A stretch of 64,000 nucleotides of DNA from Membranipora membranacea (taxonomy: Eukaryota; Bryozoa; Gymnolaemata; Cheilostomatida; Membraniporidae), in the NCBI GenBank assembly GCA_914767715.1, contig OU612068.1, positions 3,410,001 through 3,474,000 on the forward strand, read 5' to 3'. Positions 1 through 12,861 of this stretch are shown here, piece after piece. The position numbers and the translations under genes were made by a program. A model generated the notes under the pieces. It was given only the letters and a program-made list of their open reading frames with translations. It did no database searches and was not told the origin of the DNA. The number at the start of each line of letters is the position of its first letter. Position 1 is the stretch's first letter.

Positions 1-122
1 TCAAAATACCAACTTTTTTTTAAACCTCGACTTTTTTGTCTTTATATTGACTACAACATGATAGTTATTGGTTTTCATGTCATCAGAAACAAATTGCATT
101 GTTTGATTAATTTATATTGTAG

Positions 123-3100
123 ACAAGTAAGGTTCGTCACGATGAGTTCCTGACATTCATCAAGGGAGGAGCTTCTCTAGATCTGAACTCTGTACAACCC
201 AAACCCTGCAAGTGGATCCTCGACCTCACCTGGCTTAATCTGGTGGAGCTGAGTAACCTTCATCAGTTCAGTGGTATTCTCGACCAGGTAGGTGTTTCAC
301 TTTTATTTGGCTACCATGTTAGAATAAAGTTATCTTCAAGTGGATCAATAGAATGGTTTGCTAATTTCACTTCTCTATATTTAGGTTGCATAAAGAAGCT
401 AAATATGTAGGCCTTTTGTTGTGTTCTGATCTGACTACTCTGCAACAATGGCTGTTAGTGGATTATGAAAAAATTGTTGACCACCCACACGAGTCCTTTC
501 CAATTCCAATATCCCTGATAATCTTCTATGATAGCCATAATTTATAGGGATAAAATGACAATAGGCTAAGTAATGCTAACAATAGATAGTTGTAAGTTAT
601 TAAACCCATATCCTCACCCTGCAGGTTGCCCGTAATGAGAAGCAGTGGAGACAGTGGTTTGATAAGGAATCACCAGAAGAGGAGATAATCCCAGATGGAT
701 ATAATAATTCTCTGGACGTGTTCAGACGACTTCTTCTCGTCAGATCCTGGTGTCCTGATAGAACCATGTTCCAAGCTAAGAAATATGTGGCTGATACGCT
801 GGGCGAGAAATATGCAGAGGGTAGGTTTGAGCTTTGAGTTGCATTTAAGTTTATTGTCCCTCTCCCCATTCTGTCTTCCCAATCGTAAAAAATATCAATC
901 CTAGTTCTAATGTATTATTACATGCATGTAGAAAAAAAAAGAAGTTGTTGGTTGAGTTTAGTAATTCCATTTTTCTAACATCTATGGCATTTTTGACAGC
1001 TATTGAGGAAGGTAAGGAGATCAAGCAGCGTATCATTGTAACCTGTACTTGTCCCTGCTATGAGACATCCGTTATACATCGCATTACAAACATTGTCAAA
1101 TGTCATCAGCACTTAATGTACACTGTATCCATCATCGTTATCCTGTTCCTGCTTTTATTTATAAACGCAACCGCCAAAGGACACTGCTTCAGTACAATTA
1201 TAAAATCACCCAGAATATCAATCGATGTTCCCTCATTAGCTTACTCGAGTAGTTACATGGGACTGTTTTATAACTCGTCTCTTTTTGTAATGAAACAGGA
1301 GTTATCCTTGACCTGGAGAGGCTATGGGAGGAGTCATCCTGCAGACAGCCGATTACCTGCCTACTATCTATGGGTTCTGATCCAACAAACAATATTGAGA
1401 ATCTGGCTAAGAAACATAAGATTGAGTACAGAGCCATATCTATGGGTCAGGGACAGGAGGTTCATGGCCGGCGCCTTATACAACAGGTGAGATTATAAAC
1501 AGAGGATTATACAATAGGCCACTGGCTTGTTACAGTGTAAGGAAACCCAAGTGATCAACATCACTGTCATTCTGAAGTATCAGGTGAAAACATAATACGT
1601 TTTGATCCCAGATCGAGTTAATGTCAAGTATTATTTGCTAAGCAACATTGTTGTTATTACCTGGGCACCTAAGTGAGGAAAAGTTTGTCAGATGTGGGAT
1701 TTGAACCCACGCCCACATTCGTGGACTAGAACACTATTTCACTGGTACAGCGAAAGGCATTGCCTTGAGTCTGGCGCCTTAGACCACTCGGCCAACCTGA
1801 CATGATGTTAAATGGTTGCATAGTACTGTAATTAAACCAAAGGCTATGCTCTGATGATTACACCAAAGTAGCGTGGATAAGATCAATGATTGTAGCTGGT
1901 GGGCCAGCGCATAAATTTATGATTATACAGTACACAAAAAATGCTTTCTCTTCATTGGCTCTGATATATAACTAAAAAACCACAAGGAAGATCAGGGAAT
2001 ATAACTCCTTTATTGTTGCATTACTTGTACATACTTGCCCATAATAAGAGCTGACTGGATATTATTATTTTCATATTATCAGGGTTTTGCTAATGGCGGA
2101 TGGCTGCTGCTCCAGAACTGTCACTTATCTCTTGACTATGTGGTGGAGGTTCTTGATCAGATCCTTGAGACAGAGTCTATTCATGATGAGTTCCGACTTT
2201 GGGTCACTACTGAAGTTCACAAGAAGTTCCCCATCAGCTTCCTGCAGGTAAATCACTCACATCTCCGTCATATCGTTGTTAACATGCTGGCTACCATCAA
2301 GTATACCTCCGTCTGTTTTTCATAATCTGATATGTAACAGTATTAATTATGTATAGTTTTATCAGATCCATGAGCTTCATTGATCTAAATATTACTAACC
2401 GCTGTTTTACATATTCTTAAAAATCTGTGTCATTTTATTCCTTTTTTTTTCTGGTTACAAGTGTCTGTACTCCAGGATAAATATGTGGTATATAATTGTT
2501 TATTGCTGGTTACATCCTATTCTAATCAGTTGGACATGTTATAATGTTTTTTTTTGTAGTCTGCCATCAGATTTACCAACGAGCCTCCACAAGGTATTAA
2601 GGCTGGATTAAAGAGAACATACGCTGGTCTATCTCAGGACTATCTGGATATTAACACCATGCCACAATGGAAGCCTATGTTATATGCTGTGTCATTCCTT
2701 CACACTACTGTTCAGGTTCGTGTAACGCAAAAAGACCCTTAGGCAAAAATGGTATAAATTTGTTATATAGGTTTTTATCAATATATTATAGTTCTACTGA
2801 ACAGTTTCACAACAGCTGATACCTAATACAAATATAACTTCGGTTTGGAAAAATAAGTGTTTCATCCCCAATGTATGCAGCAATTGATATGCTGTCAGGC
2901 AAGACTGCATTCCATTTGTGATGACCTGATATGCAACATTTCAGTATAACTGATTCCATTTTTCATTTATACTTATAGGAGAGACGTAAGTTTGGACCTC
3001 TGGGATGGAATATTCCTTATGAGTTTAACGCATCTGACTTTAACGCCAGTGTACAGTTTGTACAGAACCATCTGGACGATATGGATCCTAAAAAGGTAAA

Positions 3101-6100
3101 CTCATTATCCCTAGAACTTATTTACCAAATTATCTGTAGGCCAATGCTTTCAGTTAAAATTGGTAATTTTATTACTACACCCACTGAGTAACTCCTTGCT
3201 ACACCAGGTCAGTACTGCCTTGTAAAATAAAAATTTCAATAAAACCCTTTTCGCAGCCCCTGTGAGCAATCAGTTTAGAAAGGACTTAAATCATATTGTT
3301 GTATCTTTTTTCATCAAATGACCATATCAAAATCTAAGTGATAATCCCTCAAATATACATTATACATATACATTGTTTGTTTTAACAGGGAGTTAGCTGG
3401 AACACAGTTAGATACATGTTTGGTGAGATTCAGTATGGAGGTCGTGTCACTGATGACTATGACAAACGTCTGCTGAACACATTCTGTCGGGTTTGGTTTG
3501 GCGAGCACATGTTCCCATCTAGCTTCTCATTCTATAAGGGATACCCCATACCGAAGTGTAATAAGATGGATGAATACTTTACTGCAATAACAAACCTACC
3601 AGCCGTCGACACTCCTCAAGCGTTCGGTCTCCATCCTAATGCTGATATCACGTAAGCTCCTGCCTATCTGTTACAATGTAATGGCACCTCCCAAGTCACC
3701 TTGTACCGATTGGACTTTCGTTTGTTAACTCATGGTCCCCAAGTTTCTTTGATAGCAAATAGTTGGTGCACATATGAAAAATCTGGCATTTTAAATTAAA
3801 TTCAAAATTAAATTGTGAGAAAGTGTGATATACAAGACTGCCCCATATATTTGACAGATATCAGACTAAGGCGGCTCGTGATGTATTAGATACAATCCTG
3901 AGTATCCAACCGAAAGACTCGAGCGGAGGATCCGGTGAAACTCGTGAGTCTGTAGTGTACAGACTCAGTGATGATATGATAGACAAACTGCCTCCAGACT
4001 ACGATCCATTTGACGTAAGATAAATCCTATTGTTTAGTATAAAAGTATGAAAGGTTTTCTCAATATTACGCGTTAATATCCCTAATATGCCCTCAGAGGT
4101 TACGAATGATCTTTCAAGGGTTATCAGAATCCATGTAAGCTGTGAAAACTAGTTACTATTCGTGTTTTGATAAGGATGCAAACCCTGGTGCTGGGCAATT
4201 ATAAATAACAAACAACCGCTTATATGACTGAAGGTTTAAATTCTGAAATTACTTCTGTTCTCTACTGGACAGTGTGAGCCTTCATATTTTTCCTTGCCAT
4301 CATAATCTTGGGGTTTGTTTGCAGGTGAAGGCCAGATTACAGAAGATGGGACATCTGCAGCCAATGAATATCTTCTTGAGACAAGAGATTGATAGAATGC
4401 AGAAGGTTATACAGCTAGTCAGAATAACTCTGACTGATCTCAAACTGGCTATCGATGGTACGATTATCATGTCAGAGAATCTGAGAGACGCTCTCGACTG
4501 TATGTACGACGGCAAAGTACCCAACTCATGGAGTAAGGTATGTGATAATCATGTATGGCACCTTAAACTCGGAGAGAAACCTTATCATTAGAAGTGCTGA
4601 TACTAAGCCGTCGACCTGGGATTCTCAGTCTGTGATGACTGTCACTGAGATCCAAACTTGGATCTCCCTGCTTTAGAGTTCCAATATTACATTTTTTAAG
4701 TTTTTGAATTGGGGTCTGTAAAAGTTAACAGAAGGACTACCATGACTAAGAGCCACTGCTGTTGTACTTGGAAATCCTATAGCTATTTACAGTGATATGC
4801 AAACATATCATCTTTCCTCTTTCTTTTGTCCCAACATGGAATAAGCCAACACATTATTTACTCTTGACATCAAGCTTAGTAAACTTAAGGCAAATAAGGG
4901 CTTTTTTATGTCAATATGCTGATGTTGAATAAAAGTCATATGTTAAAGTCATGTGCTGGTAACTACAACAAGTAAATTAAATATTAATGCTTCTAGATAT
5001 CTTGGGATTCGTCTACTCTTGGTTTCTGGTTCACTGAATTGATTGAGAGGAACACTCAGTTTAATACTTGGTGCTTCGAGGGAAGACCAACCACGTTCTG
5101 GATGACTGGTTTCTTCAATCCACAAGGTGAGCCTTGCACACAACCCATCTCGTGGAAATTGAGCCTCGTTTGCAAACAATGATTTGGTCTATGAGCAAAT
5201 TATATCAATGAGCGTAACCTTATATCATTGATAAAATAAGTTCAGATTGATACATGTTTCCAAAAATTTTCTTTTTAATATTTTTAAGGTTATTGTGGTA
5301 CAAGTATTTATTTCTTTGATCTGCTATTGCGTTGTGTTCGTGTGTTTATAATTGAAGGGAATTCATTGGACAGGTTACACCTTCAGAATTATGACATTCC
5401 TTGTTTTGTGTTCTTACAGGTTTCCTGACAGCGATGAGACAGGAGGTGACTCGTGCTCACAAGGGATGGGCTCTTGATACTGTCATATTACACAATGATG
5501 TGACTAAGTACATGAGAGACGATGTCACTCAGCCTCCCAATGAGGGAGTGTATGTATACGGTCTGTACCTGGAGGGAGCTGGGTGGGACAGGCGAGGAGC
5601 GAAACTCGTCGAACCAAAACCAAAGGTGAGAAAAGGGCAGATATCTGCATACATGATGTCTACTACATCAATATCATGTTTGACTGTGCAGTTTTTTTAA
5701 TAATGCGTTCAATTATACTGCTTCTACATCGGACAAGCAAGTTTTGTGTGGTTGTGCATATTGGCTTTACGAATCAATCGATGATATAATTATTTATCAT
5801 TAGCTTTGTTTTAACCCACTGACCATAAAGTTACTGTATTTAATTTATTCGCTCCACGTTGCATTGCATTCTTTTGTATTGTATCAGCCTTCAGGGAGAC
5901 TTTGGTAACTCTAAGCTTATTCAATCAACCTATTTTGCCCTACAATTATACTGACTATGAGTGTGACATCATCACTGCTAACTTTTGTAGGTGTTGTTTG
6001 AGATGCTGCCAGTTATCCACATCTACGCTATCAACTCTACTGGTGGTCACAATGATAAAATGTACTCCTGCCCCATATACAAGAAGCCCAGACGAACCGA

Positions 6101-6194
6101 CCTGACCTACATAGCCCCTGTGGACCTGAAGACTACTCAGAACCCAGACCACTGGACCCTGAGAGGTGTCGCCCTACTCTGCGACATCAAATAA
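123..6194 (+). CDS. Axonemal dynein heavy chain, DNAH5/DNAH8-type, C-terminal 12 exons (5' truncated by window)
   Basis: Outer-arm dynein heavy chain, the motor ATPase that drives ciliary and flagellar beating. Twelve exons join in frame: 123-287, 625-820, 1299-1486, 2083-2247, 2560-2715, 2979-3095, 3389-3651, 3858-4014, 4325-4537, 4997-5126, 5420-5625 and 5991-6194, giving the last 719 residues and a TAA stop. Landmarks in order are a KGGASLDLN block, RSWCPDR, the AAA6 motif [19 protein letters not shown], then the dynein C-terminal domain with [20 protein letters not shown] and the terminal [10 protein letters not shown]. The wording is closest to vertebrate DNAH5 and DNAH8 as I know them; which orthologue is not resolved. 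Everything upstream of AAA5/AAA6 lies off the window. Introns are short, and one holds a tRNA gene. Exon 10 and its flanks were duplicated downstream (8.45 and 17.8 kb). Confidence 0.95.
1686..1801 (-). tRNA. tRNA-Leu (anticodon CAA), intron-containing
   Basis: Read on the minus strand, the sequence opens with the A box GGCCGAGTGGTCTAAGGCG, then CAGACTCAAG with anticodon CAA. An interruption of about 30 bases follows at the usual position just 3' of the anticodon, then a long type-II variable arm and the T arm GTGGGTTCAAATCCCAC. The seven-base acceptor stem pairs throughout, with one G-U. The CCA end is not encoded, as in eukaryotes. The anticodon stem seems to hold one C-A mismatch, so it could be slightly decayed. 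It lies in intron 3 of the dynein gene, on the opposite strand. Confidence 0.8.
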
Positions 6195-7509
6195 CTTTCA
6201 GAATATTTATTCAATCACTGTTGTTCATGCCTTGTTCTTTATGCCGGGATCTATGGTTATCTTCTATGAAAGGATCGTGTTGATCAATCTTTACACCTCT
6301 AACTCATCAGAAAATTCTCACAATCTCAATATTAAACATGTTCCTTGCAGTTGGGCATAACTGAGACTACGGTGGAACTTTTTTTTTATAATTTTGCCTA
6401 CACATTACCCATTTTTCTATTTTCTGTTAGCATTGCCTGTGATCACGTAGTCATTGATTGCTTGCAGAGGCTCCTTATACATATTCAGCTATAAGAGCAC
6501 ATTTCCATCTTGTTGGAAACTTTCAGTGTGTTCTTGGTCTGATTTTTCACTATCACAATGTGATGTCATTACTTGATACTATTCTATTCTACCACTTTTT
6601 ATACTGACTTTAAATCCGTCCCAAGAACCGTCCACGAAAATTTTGAACTGTCATGATAAACAATTTCTCTTTATTGATATATTTGACTAAATCCGTCCAT
6701 ATTTTCTTCATCTTTACTTTTAGAGTGTGCAAACAAGTATCTATAAATAAAACTTTCTTTCCCTTACGTTGCAAGGCACTGTTTGCTAATTGGATCAGAC
6801 TAGACCTAGATATGATTTGGTGTGCAATGTTGCGGAGTCATGACTGGGCCCAGGTTGCTGGTAGTGGTCGGAATCTGGTTGATAACAGAATGTAACCACC
6901 AGCAACCAGGCAGAGTTCGAGCAATCAAACTAAAACCACCGCTAAAATAATAATAATAATAATTATATTTCATGTCAATAACCATGTCCTCAAATTCACA
7001 AGAATCAGAGAGTAAATATGAAATGTCATAAGTTAATTCAATGTATACCTAAGCGTGGCTTAATCATAGATCTTATTATGATCGAGAACCCTCCTCGATT
7101 TTCAAAGCTGCTAGGTTTTGTACCATCAGTTTTCTAACAGCTCTTAATAGATTTGTCTCATCTTTTTGTGATCATATAACCACGCTTACTGGGAAAGATT
7201 TGTGGCGTAAAATAAAATGATAGCAGGTTATTGGTATTGCCAGTTTCAACTATGTGAAAGTATAACAAGCTGTGCCACTATTATATTCCTTTTCCTCCAT
7301 CAAAAATGACAGTCTTTCTGAAATCACAAGATTAGAATAGTTTATTGAAGCTAAGAGCGTGAAAAAGTAGAAAACGGCATCTCAACAAGAATGATATTCT
7401 ATTCAGTGGCCACACCATATTTTGAAACAGGTCAACAAAGCAATCGGAACTGAAAGTATAAATATAGATAAACCATAGCAATCATAGCTACTCCGGTAGT
7501 CTTAAAGGT
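6195..7509. other. Spacer between converging dynein and IFI27-like A genes
   Basis: Holds the dynein 3' UTR region, a short (AAT)n run near 6945 and the 3' flank of gene A. No convincing exon. The part at about 6730-7430 recurs at 17980-18330 beside gene B, marking a segmental duplication. A sequence starting ATTGGATCAGACTAG near 6790 also recurs near 20115, suggesting a dispersed repeat. A minus-strand AATAAA at 7341-7346 probably serves gene A. Confidence 0.6.
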
Positions 7510-8387
7510 CTAACATCCAGGCTTTCTCTCTGTTGCAACAACCTCGACTGCAGCCACTGAGCCAGCAGTTGACACGAATATTGCTGTATTACCTACAGCA
7601 CTAAACCCACCAACAGCCCCTAAAATAATAAATTAAAGCCTTTTCATTAGCATCATGCATGTTAGAAAGCAAATCCACTATAATTTTTCATCACTGTTGG
7701 GTTTCAAGCAGACAGTTTGTTAACTTGGTATTTTCAAGTTGCGTTTCCTTCCATTAGGCAGTTTTACCTCTTTCACTGACTGCGGGTAAGATTTAGCAGC
7801 GAAGAAAATAGTTGAGAGGAAGTTGTTTATATCTGCCAAGGTTACATTTCTCTTGTGTTTCAAACTGTGCCACTGTAATAGAATATGTCTCACCTGCAGA
7901 TTGTAGTGCTGAGAACACACCGGTAGTCCACGCTCCGTAGACATAGCCCTGCGCTGCTGCAGCAGCAGAGGTCGCAGCTACACCACCTGTTGTGAACCCA
8001 ACATAAGCTGAAACAAATACAGAATGCAAGGTAATAACTGAGTTTTCAAACTTCATAGTCTCGAAAGTCTTTGGAATAAGCAATGCGGTGCAAAATACTT
8101 CTTTTTGTCTGTGGCTACAACAGTTCAGATCAACTTTCTAACCCTTACTTGTTTTGCCATAAAGACCTAGTGGTCTTAGGTACCACAGAATTATACGTAC
8201 CTAATGCTAAAGGAGCTGCATAAATTGCTCCTGCTCCCATCGCAACAGGTGCTGTCAACTTTAATGCAGTCACAGCATAATCTCCGTATGAAGACTCTCT
8301 GTTTTCCCCATCACTAGACGCTGCAGACACTGTTGCCCCAAGTATCATGCAAGATATAACCAGAGCGTACAATTTTTCTGAAAACAT
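7510..8387 (-). CDS. IFI27/ISG12-like protein, copy A
   Basis: Small membrane protein of the interferon-inducible 6-16/IFI27 family (Pfam Ifi-6-16), 136 residues. Exons are 8201-8387, 7894-8007 and 7510-7619, both introns phase 1 with GT-AG ends. Residues 1 to about 22 form a classical signal peptide (hydrophobic stretch VISCMILGATVSA). A Gly/Ala segment ending AAPLALG closes exon 1. Exon 2 (residues 63-100) is the family core: VGFTTGGVAATSAAAA, then VYGAWTTGVFSALQSAG. Exon 3 gives a third hydrophobic segment and the tail ATERKPGC. Family members are small, helical, Gly/Ala-rich proteins of internal membranes, including mitochondria; some vertebrate members affect apoptosis and antiviral responses. 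Function here is not shown. With copy B it is one of only two copies with a clear signal peptide. Confidence 0.85.
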
Positions 8388-8451
8388 TTTGGCTGGCAGC
8401 TGCTTGCTCTTCTTCCGTGTTATGTCTACTAGCTCTAATAAGTAAATAACT

Positions 8452-8635
8452 CACTGCTGTTGTACCTGGAAATCCTATATAGGAAATCAATATGCTAATG
8501 TTTAATAAAAGTCAGATGTTAAAGCCATGAGCTGGTAACTACAACAAGTAAATTAAATATTTTTGTTTATAGATATCTTGGGACTCGTCTACTCTTGGTT
8601 TCTGGTTCACTGAATTGATTGAGAGAAACACTCAG
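8452..8635 (+). pseudogene. Dynein intron 9/exon 10 relic, left half
   Basis: Resembles 4753-5060 of the dynein gene: the end of intron 9, its acceptor, and exon 10 up to the codons for IERNTQ. It stops abruptly at 8635, and the rest of the duplicated exon resumes at 17818. It is a dead fragment carried along when a piece of dynein 3' end was duplicated together with an IFI27-like gene. An internal deletion relative to the source lies near 8482. Confidence 0.8.
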
Positions 8636-8752
8636 AATGTGCAATGAAATCGGGCAGGTTGCCAAAAACGTGTCACTATCGGCTACGTGTGCAAGCACAC
8701 GTAGCCGATAGTGACACGTTTTTGGCAACCTGCCCGATTTCATTGCACATTC
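8635..8752. repeat. Near-perfect 118-bp palindrome at the left edge of the Harbinger insertion
   Basis: Arms 8635-8692 and 8695-8752 are exact reverse complements (58 bases each) with a two-base AA centre. The arms contain GAAATCGGGCAGGT, which also occurs near the right end of the transposon (about 17791-17804). It looks like a fold-back of the transposon end created during repair, or a small hairpin element inserted at the junction. Confidence 0.85.
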
Positions 8753-9320
8753 CGATCTCAATCACGGCCGGAACATGTGCCTGCCAACGGAACGGGCATA
8801 TCTGGCTGGTTATATATTTCTCAAACGGTTCAGTGATCTGCTGTGGTTTGATTGGCCCAAGGAAAGTCATGTGACAATCATGTGACATTGTTGCATAGCT
8901 ACCTCAAAATAAAGCAATAGGAAATTGAACTGGCCACAGATCAACCACGCAGTGGGCCAGTAAGCATGCTGTGTTCCCTTGTTTGTCATGAATTTGGATG
9001 GAATCTACACAATCTGGATTGCCAGATTGCCATGTTATGTAACATGGTAGCTTTTTTTGCATGGAAACCATGGATATTTATAAGCAATGCTACCTAATGA
9101 GCCTGATCACCATGGATATCTATAAACATGTAGACTGAGGTAAGTTTCCTCTCCTGACATTGCAATGTATATAAGGGCAGCAATCATTGTTGGAGGGGTT
9201 ATTCTAAAACTCAATATGCCATAGAAGCAAACTCTGGTTATGTGTGGTTAGAATGGGATTGGTCACAACAACAAAAGGCCTAGCTGTTGTTGCTGCAGGG
9301 ACTGGTCATCATTCACAACA

Positions 9321-12300
9321 ATGGAACACCAGGACGAAGATTTAGATTTTTACTCCGAGGAGCAAGAGAGCCTTCGGCTGCAGAGGGCAGCCTCTTCATG
9401 GCAGGAGCTTTTAATAGAGGCGGTAAAGGCACACCCTGTTCTTTATGATCGTACTGCACCTGGAAAAAAAGATGCTGAGACAAACTTTTATGCCTGGGAA
9501 GCCGTTTCTACATCCCTTATCACCGACGGCCACAGGAATCTTGCTGGAAGGGAGACAAGTCAGTTTTCATTGTAGTTCTTTATCAGTCGGAGTTTTTGAA
9601 GCCATCATGAATTGGGTTCATGCTTTGGTATCTTCAGTATAGCTGGATATGACAGGCGTATCACCTCCTGGCAAGGTTTCGCATTAAATAATTACACAAC
9701 ATACACCAACACAATTGCATTGTTTGCCGCTATCGTCGTTGACCTGTCTATTAAAACATGTTTTTTCTCTACTTTCCTTATCACAGCTGGTCAAGTGTGC
9801 AAAGAAAAGTGGGGGAGCATCAGGGATGGTTTTACCAAATCGATAGCCTCGAAAGAAAGACAAAGTGCCAGTGGAGCTGGAGCCCTGACTGGGTGGAAGC
9901 CATATGTTTACTATCAGCAGATGCTCTGGCTGCTTGACTACAAGAAAAAGAGGAGGTAATATAAAGTTTTTTCATCCTACCTTAATCATACAGAATATTT
10001 GGCATATCTTCCAAACATATGTTCTAGTATTAGAGACCTGGTAGTAAGCTGCATCAAGCCTATCCTACCAAGAATAATATCCATTCAATTTTATCGGACA
10101 CTGATAAGACCAGGCTAGAAAGAATTCAAAGGTCAGCAACCAGAACGATTTTACCTGATCTTCGTTATGATGAGCGCTTAGAAGTTTTAAATCTGACCAC
10201 TCCATCTGTTTTTACAACCAATATCAGCGCCAAAGATTTTATGAAAATAGCCAATGATCCGATGAATCCTTTTTTAACTGTATTAAACGAAATCTGCTAG
10301 AATATCCTCTCGTAAGCCTACAATTTTTAGACCAAACCTGTGTAGAACTGCTAAAAGTACCAAATTCTTTTTTCAATTTTGTAAGCAATATTTTGGTAAC
10401 CTCTGATCTTTTTTTTTCTATACTTCATTTTTATTAGAGGTTTCTGCATAATTTTAACATTGTATATTGTACCTGCGGTGCTTTGTCAGTTCTGATGAGA
10501 TTTAACACAGTTCTTTAAATCTTGTTCACAGAACACTAGATAACAGCAGCAGAGGTGACAGAGGACGAAGCAATGCCCCCGCCTCAGAAAGCTCTGAAAG
10601 CAGCACATGAGCAAGCTCAGCATTGTCTAACCCGAGTAGACCAGGTTCCGCCCTTTCAGGCATCCAGCAGAGTACACCATTGGTTACGTCCCAGTCTGGT
10701 AAGTGCCTCGGCATCATGATTATTCCGTAACAACTACCAGAGACTTGTGGTGTGTACTATCTGTGTATACCATGTGACTAGTAAAACATCACAGCTCTTC
10801 TTGCATCATAGATAACATGTCAGTTCAGTAACCAGACACATTAAGACTATCAGCATCAATTCTTCTGTCTCTGTAGCCAGTGCTCCTAGGCTGCTGCTCT
10901 TCTTCATGATTCAGGTATTTTGAGTTCATTCCTTTGATCTTAACGGTACGTTTTTTTACAGTGAGTGATAGACTTCTTGCCCTGTTGAGCCCGCCAGCAA
11001 CAACCTTACCTGCTGAAAGCCCAGCCAGCCAAGACGAGCCGGTTACTGTTCCCTCACCAGGAAAACGTAAGCCTTAATTTTAACCAAAATGCTTGAATCC
11101 GAATAATTTAAAACAAACAGTTGAATTTTTGATAATTTGTTGGCCTTGATACAATTATCGTTAGACAAGAGGGCAGCTTTCTTATATTTATGTATACATA
11201 TATATATATATATATACACATACATATAAGGAGTTAAGTCTTTGCTATTTCTCTCATTATTGAAATAGCGACATTTGCGTTTGGCTTACATACACTCACT
11301 TCATTTCCTGTACATACACCAACACTACAGCTAGCCAAATGTTTGTGATAGCTTACATTAAGTCACCGACGAACTAGCTTAACATAAAACTCTAGCTAAC
11401 ATTTACTCCTCTAGGGCATGGGTGGGCATCCTTTATTTAAATTATGCAGCATTTTAAGCACTGTGCGGTATGTGGAAAGAAACATCAGCTCAACAGAACT
11501 ACTGGTTTAATCTTCTGAAGTTTTGTTACATCATATTACCTAATGGTTTCTGGGATTTGCTTGTATAATGTCTGTATCCCTGTGTTTGGTGCGTATGGTA
11601 TAGGGCAGGGTGGTTGTGGGAACGGGTGCTTTGCAAACACTTGTGAAATGAGAGGAAATCTGGAACATTTCAGACAATATGCAGAAGCACTTGTAACGTG
11701 AGAACTTTTTGATACAAATCTGCCTTTCTTGTTCAAAATGACAGATTTGCAAAGAATAATAAAACAGTAATATTACAGAACGCTGTAATTTCAACATTCA
11801 AAGTTCACTGTTCTGGATTATTTTGAAAAAGTATTTGGCACCAGTACAGTTATGATTTTTTGTGCAGCACGACTTGGGAAGCTTAGCTACATGCATAATA
11901 CAGAATGGCCACTATTTTGGAATATATATTGCGATTACATAGCGCTATGCATACTTGGACATCCAAGTAACGATACGGGAATCAAATATGTGCAATAGTT
12001 TTTTACAGGCATGGCCACAATAAGGCAGCAAAAAGTTTCTTATTAGGCCGAGCTGGCATAAAGGCTGCAGTCTGCCCACAGCACCTCATGTATTTGTAAT
12101 GTTATCCCAGTGTTTATATTCATGTTGTAGGCCCGGCTTTTACTGCAGCGGCCAGCACTTATCACAAGAAAAAAAGATCAACAGGCAACAAGGCAACGAC
12201 TGGTATACAAGACACACTCCTGAGCGAGATACAGGACACAACTAAAATGCTAAAATCAGCAGTGGACAGCAAGGACGCGGACGATGCCTTCGGAAGCTTT

Positions 12301-12486
12301 ATAGCTTCCGAAATGAGGCAGATCCCGCCAGGATACGAAAAAGACAATTTGAAACTGAAAATCCAGCAAGTGATATTTGAAACAAAATATCAATCACAAA
12401 CAACATCCGCAATAACAACGACTCCGCGAGCGAAATTTGAGCTTGCCACGCCTTTTAACTATTCAGAGTACATGGGTCAAATGTGA
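9321..12486 (+). pseudogene. Harbinger MADF-BESS-type accessory protein gene with one in-frame TGA
   Basis: Harbinger elements need a DNA-binding partner (Myb/SANT or MADF) that helps bring the transposase to DNA and into the nucleus. Five exons join in frame: 9321-9558, 9787-9955, 10532-10698, 10962-11066 and 12131-12486. Exons 1-2 encode a MADF domain (WQELLIEAVKAHPVLYD, then CKEKWGSIRDGF). A Ser/Pro-rich linker follows. Exon 5 encodes a BESS-like C-terminal helix (FIASEMRQIPPGYEKD) and ends in TGA. Phases agree at every junction, but exon 3 contains a TGA at 10608-10610 inside an otherwise open frame, which truncates the protein after the MADF domain. It may be a recent nonsense mutation, or the exon may be spliced differently. 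Confidence 0.7.
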
Positions 12487-12663
12487 GCAGCAATCATACT
12501 CTTACCACATCATGTTATAATATTCTGTCTTATGCTCATTTTTTTATATATACATATATATATACACAAAAATAGATTATAATATTTACATTGCAAAGAT
12601 GATTAATTTTTAATTTAAATCATAATAAATGTGATGAAAAATTAGAGTTCTGCTATTTTTGTT

Positions 12664-12855
12664 GTACATTTTAGTAAGATGTATAGATGGAAAGTAGCTT
12701 GCAAAGATATATGAAAAATAACTTGAAAAGACAGATGATAAAATATTCTGTTAAAATATTATAGTTAGATGTAGAGATGGAAAGTATGTTGCAAAGATAT
12801 ATGAAAAATAACTTGAAAATATAGATGATAAAATATTCTGTGACAATATTATGGT
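12664..12855. repeat. Tandem duplication, about 97-bp unit, two copies
   Basis: Two adjacent copies of an AT-rich unit with AGATGGAAAGTA and GCAAAGATATATGAAAAA, just past the ends of the two converging Harbinger genes. No coding content. Confidence 0.7.
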
Positions 12856-12861
12856 TTAATT

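Noticed and set aside
945-1490. 181-codon plus-strand frame
   Set aside because: It spans intron 2 and dynein exon 3 in a different frame from the exon; the dynein frame explains the region.
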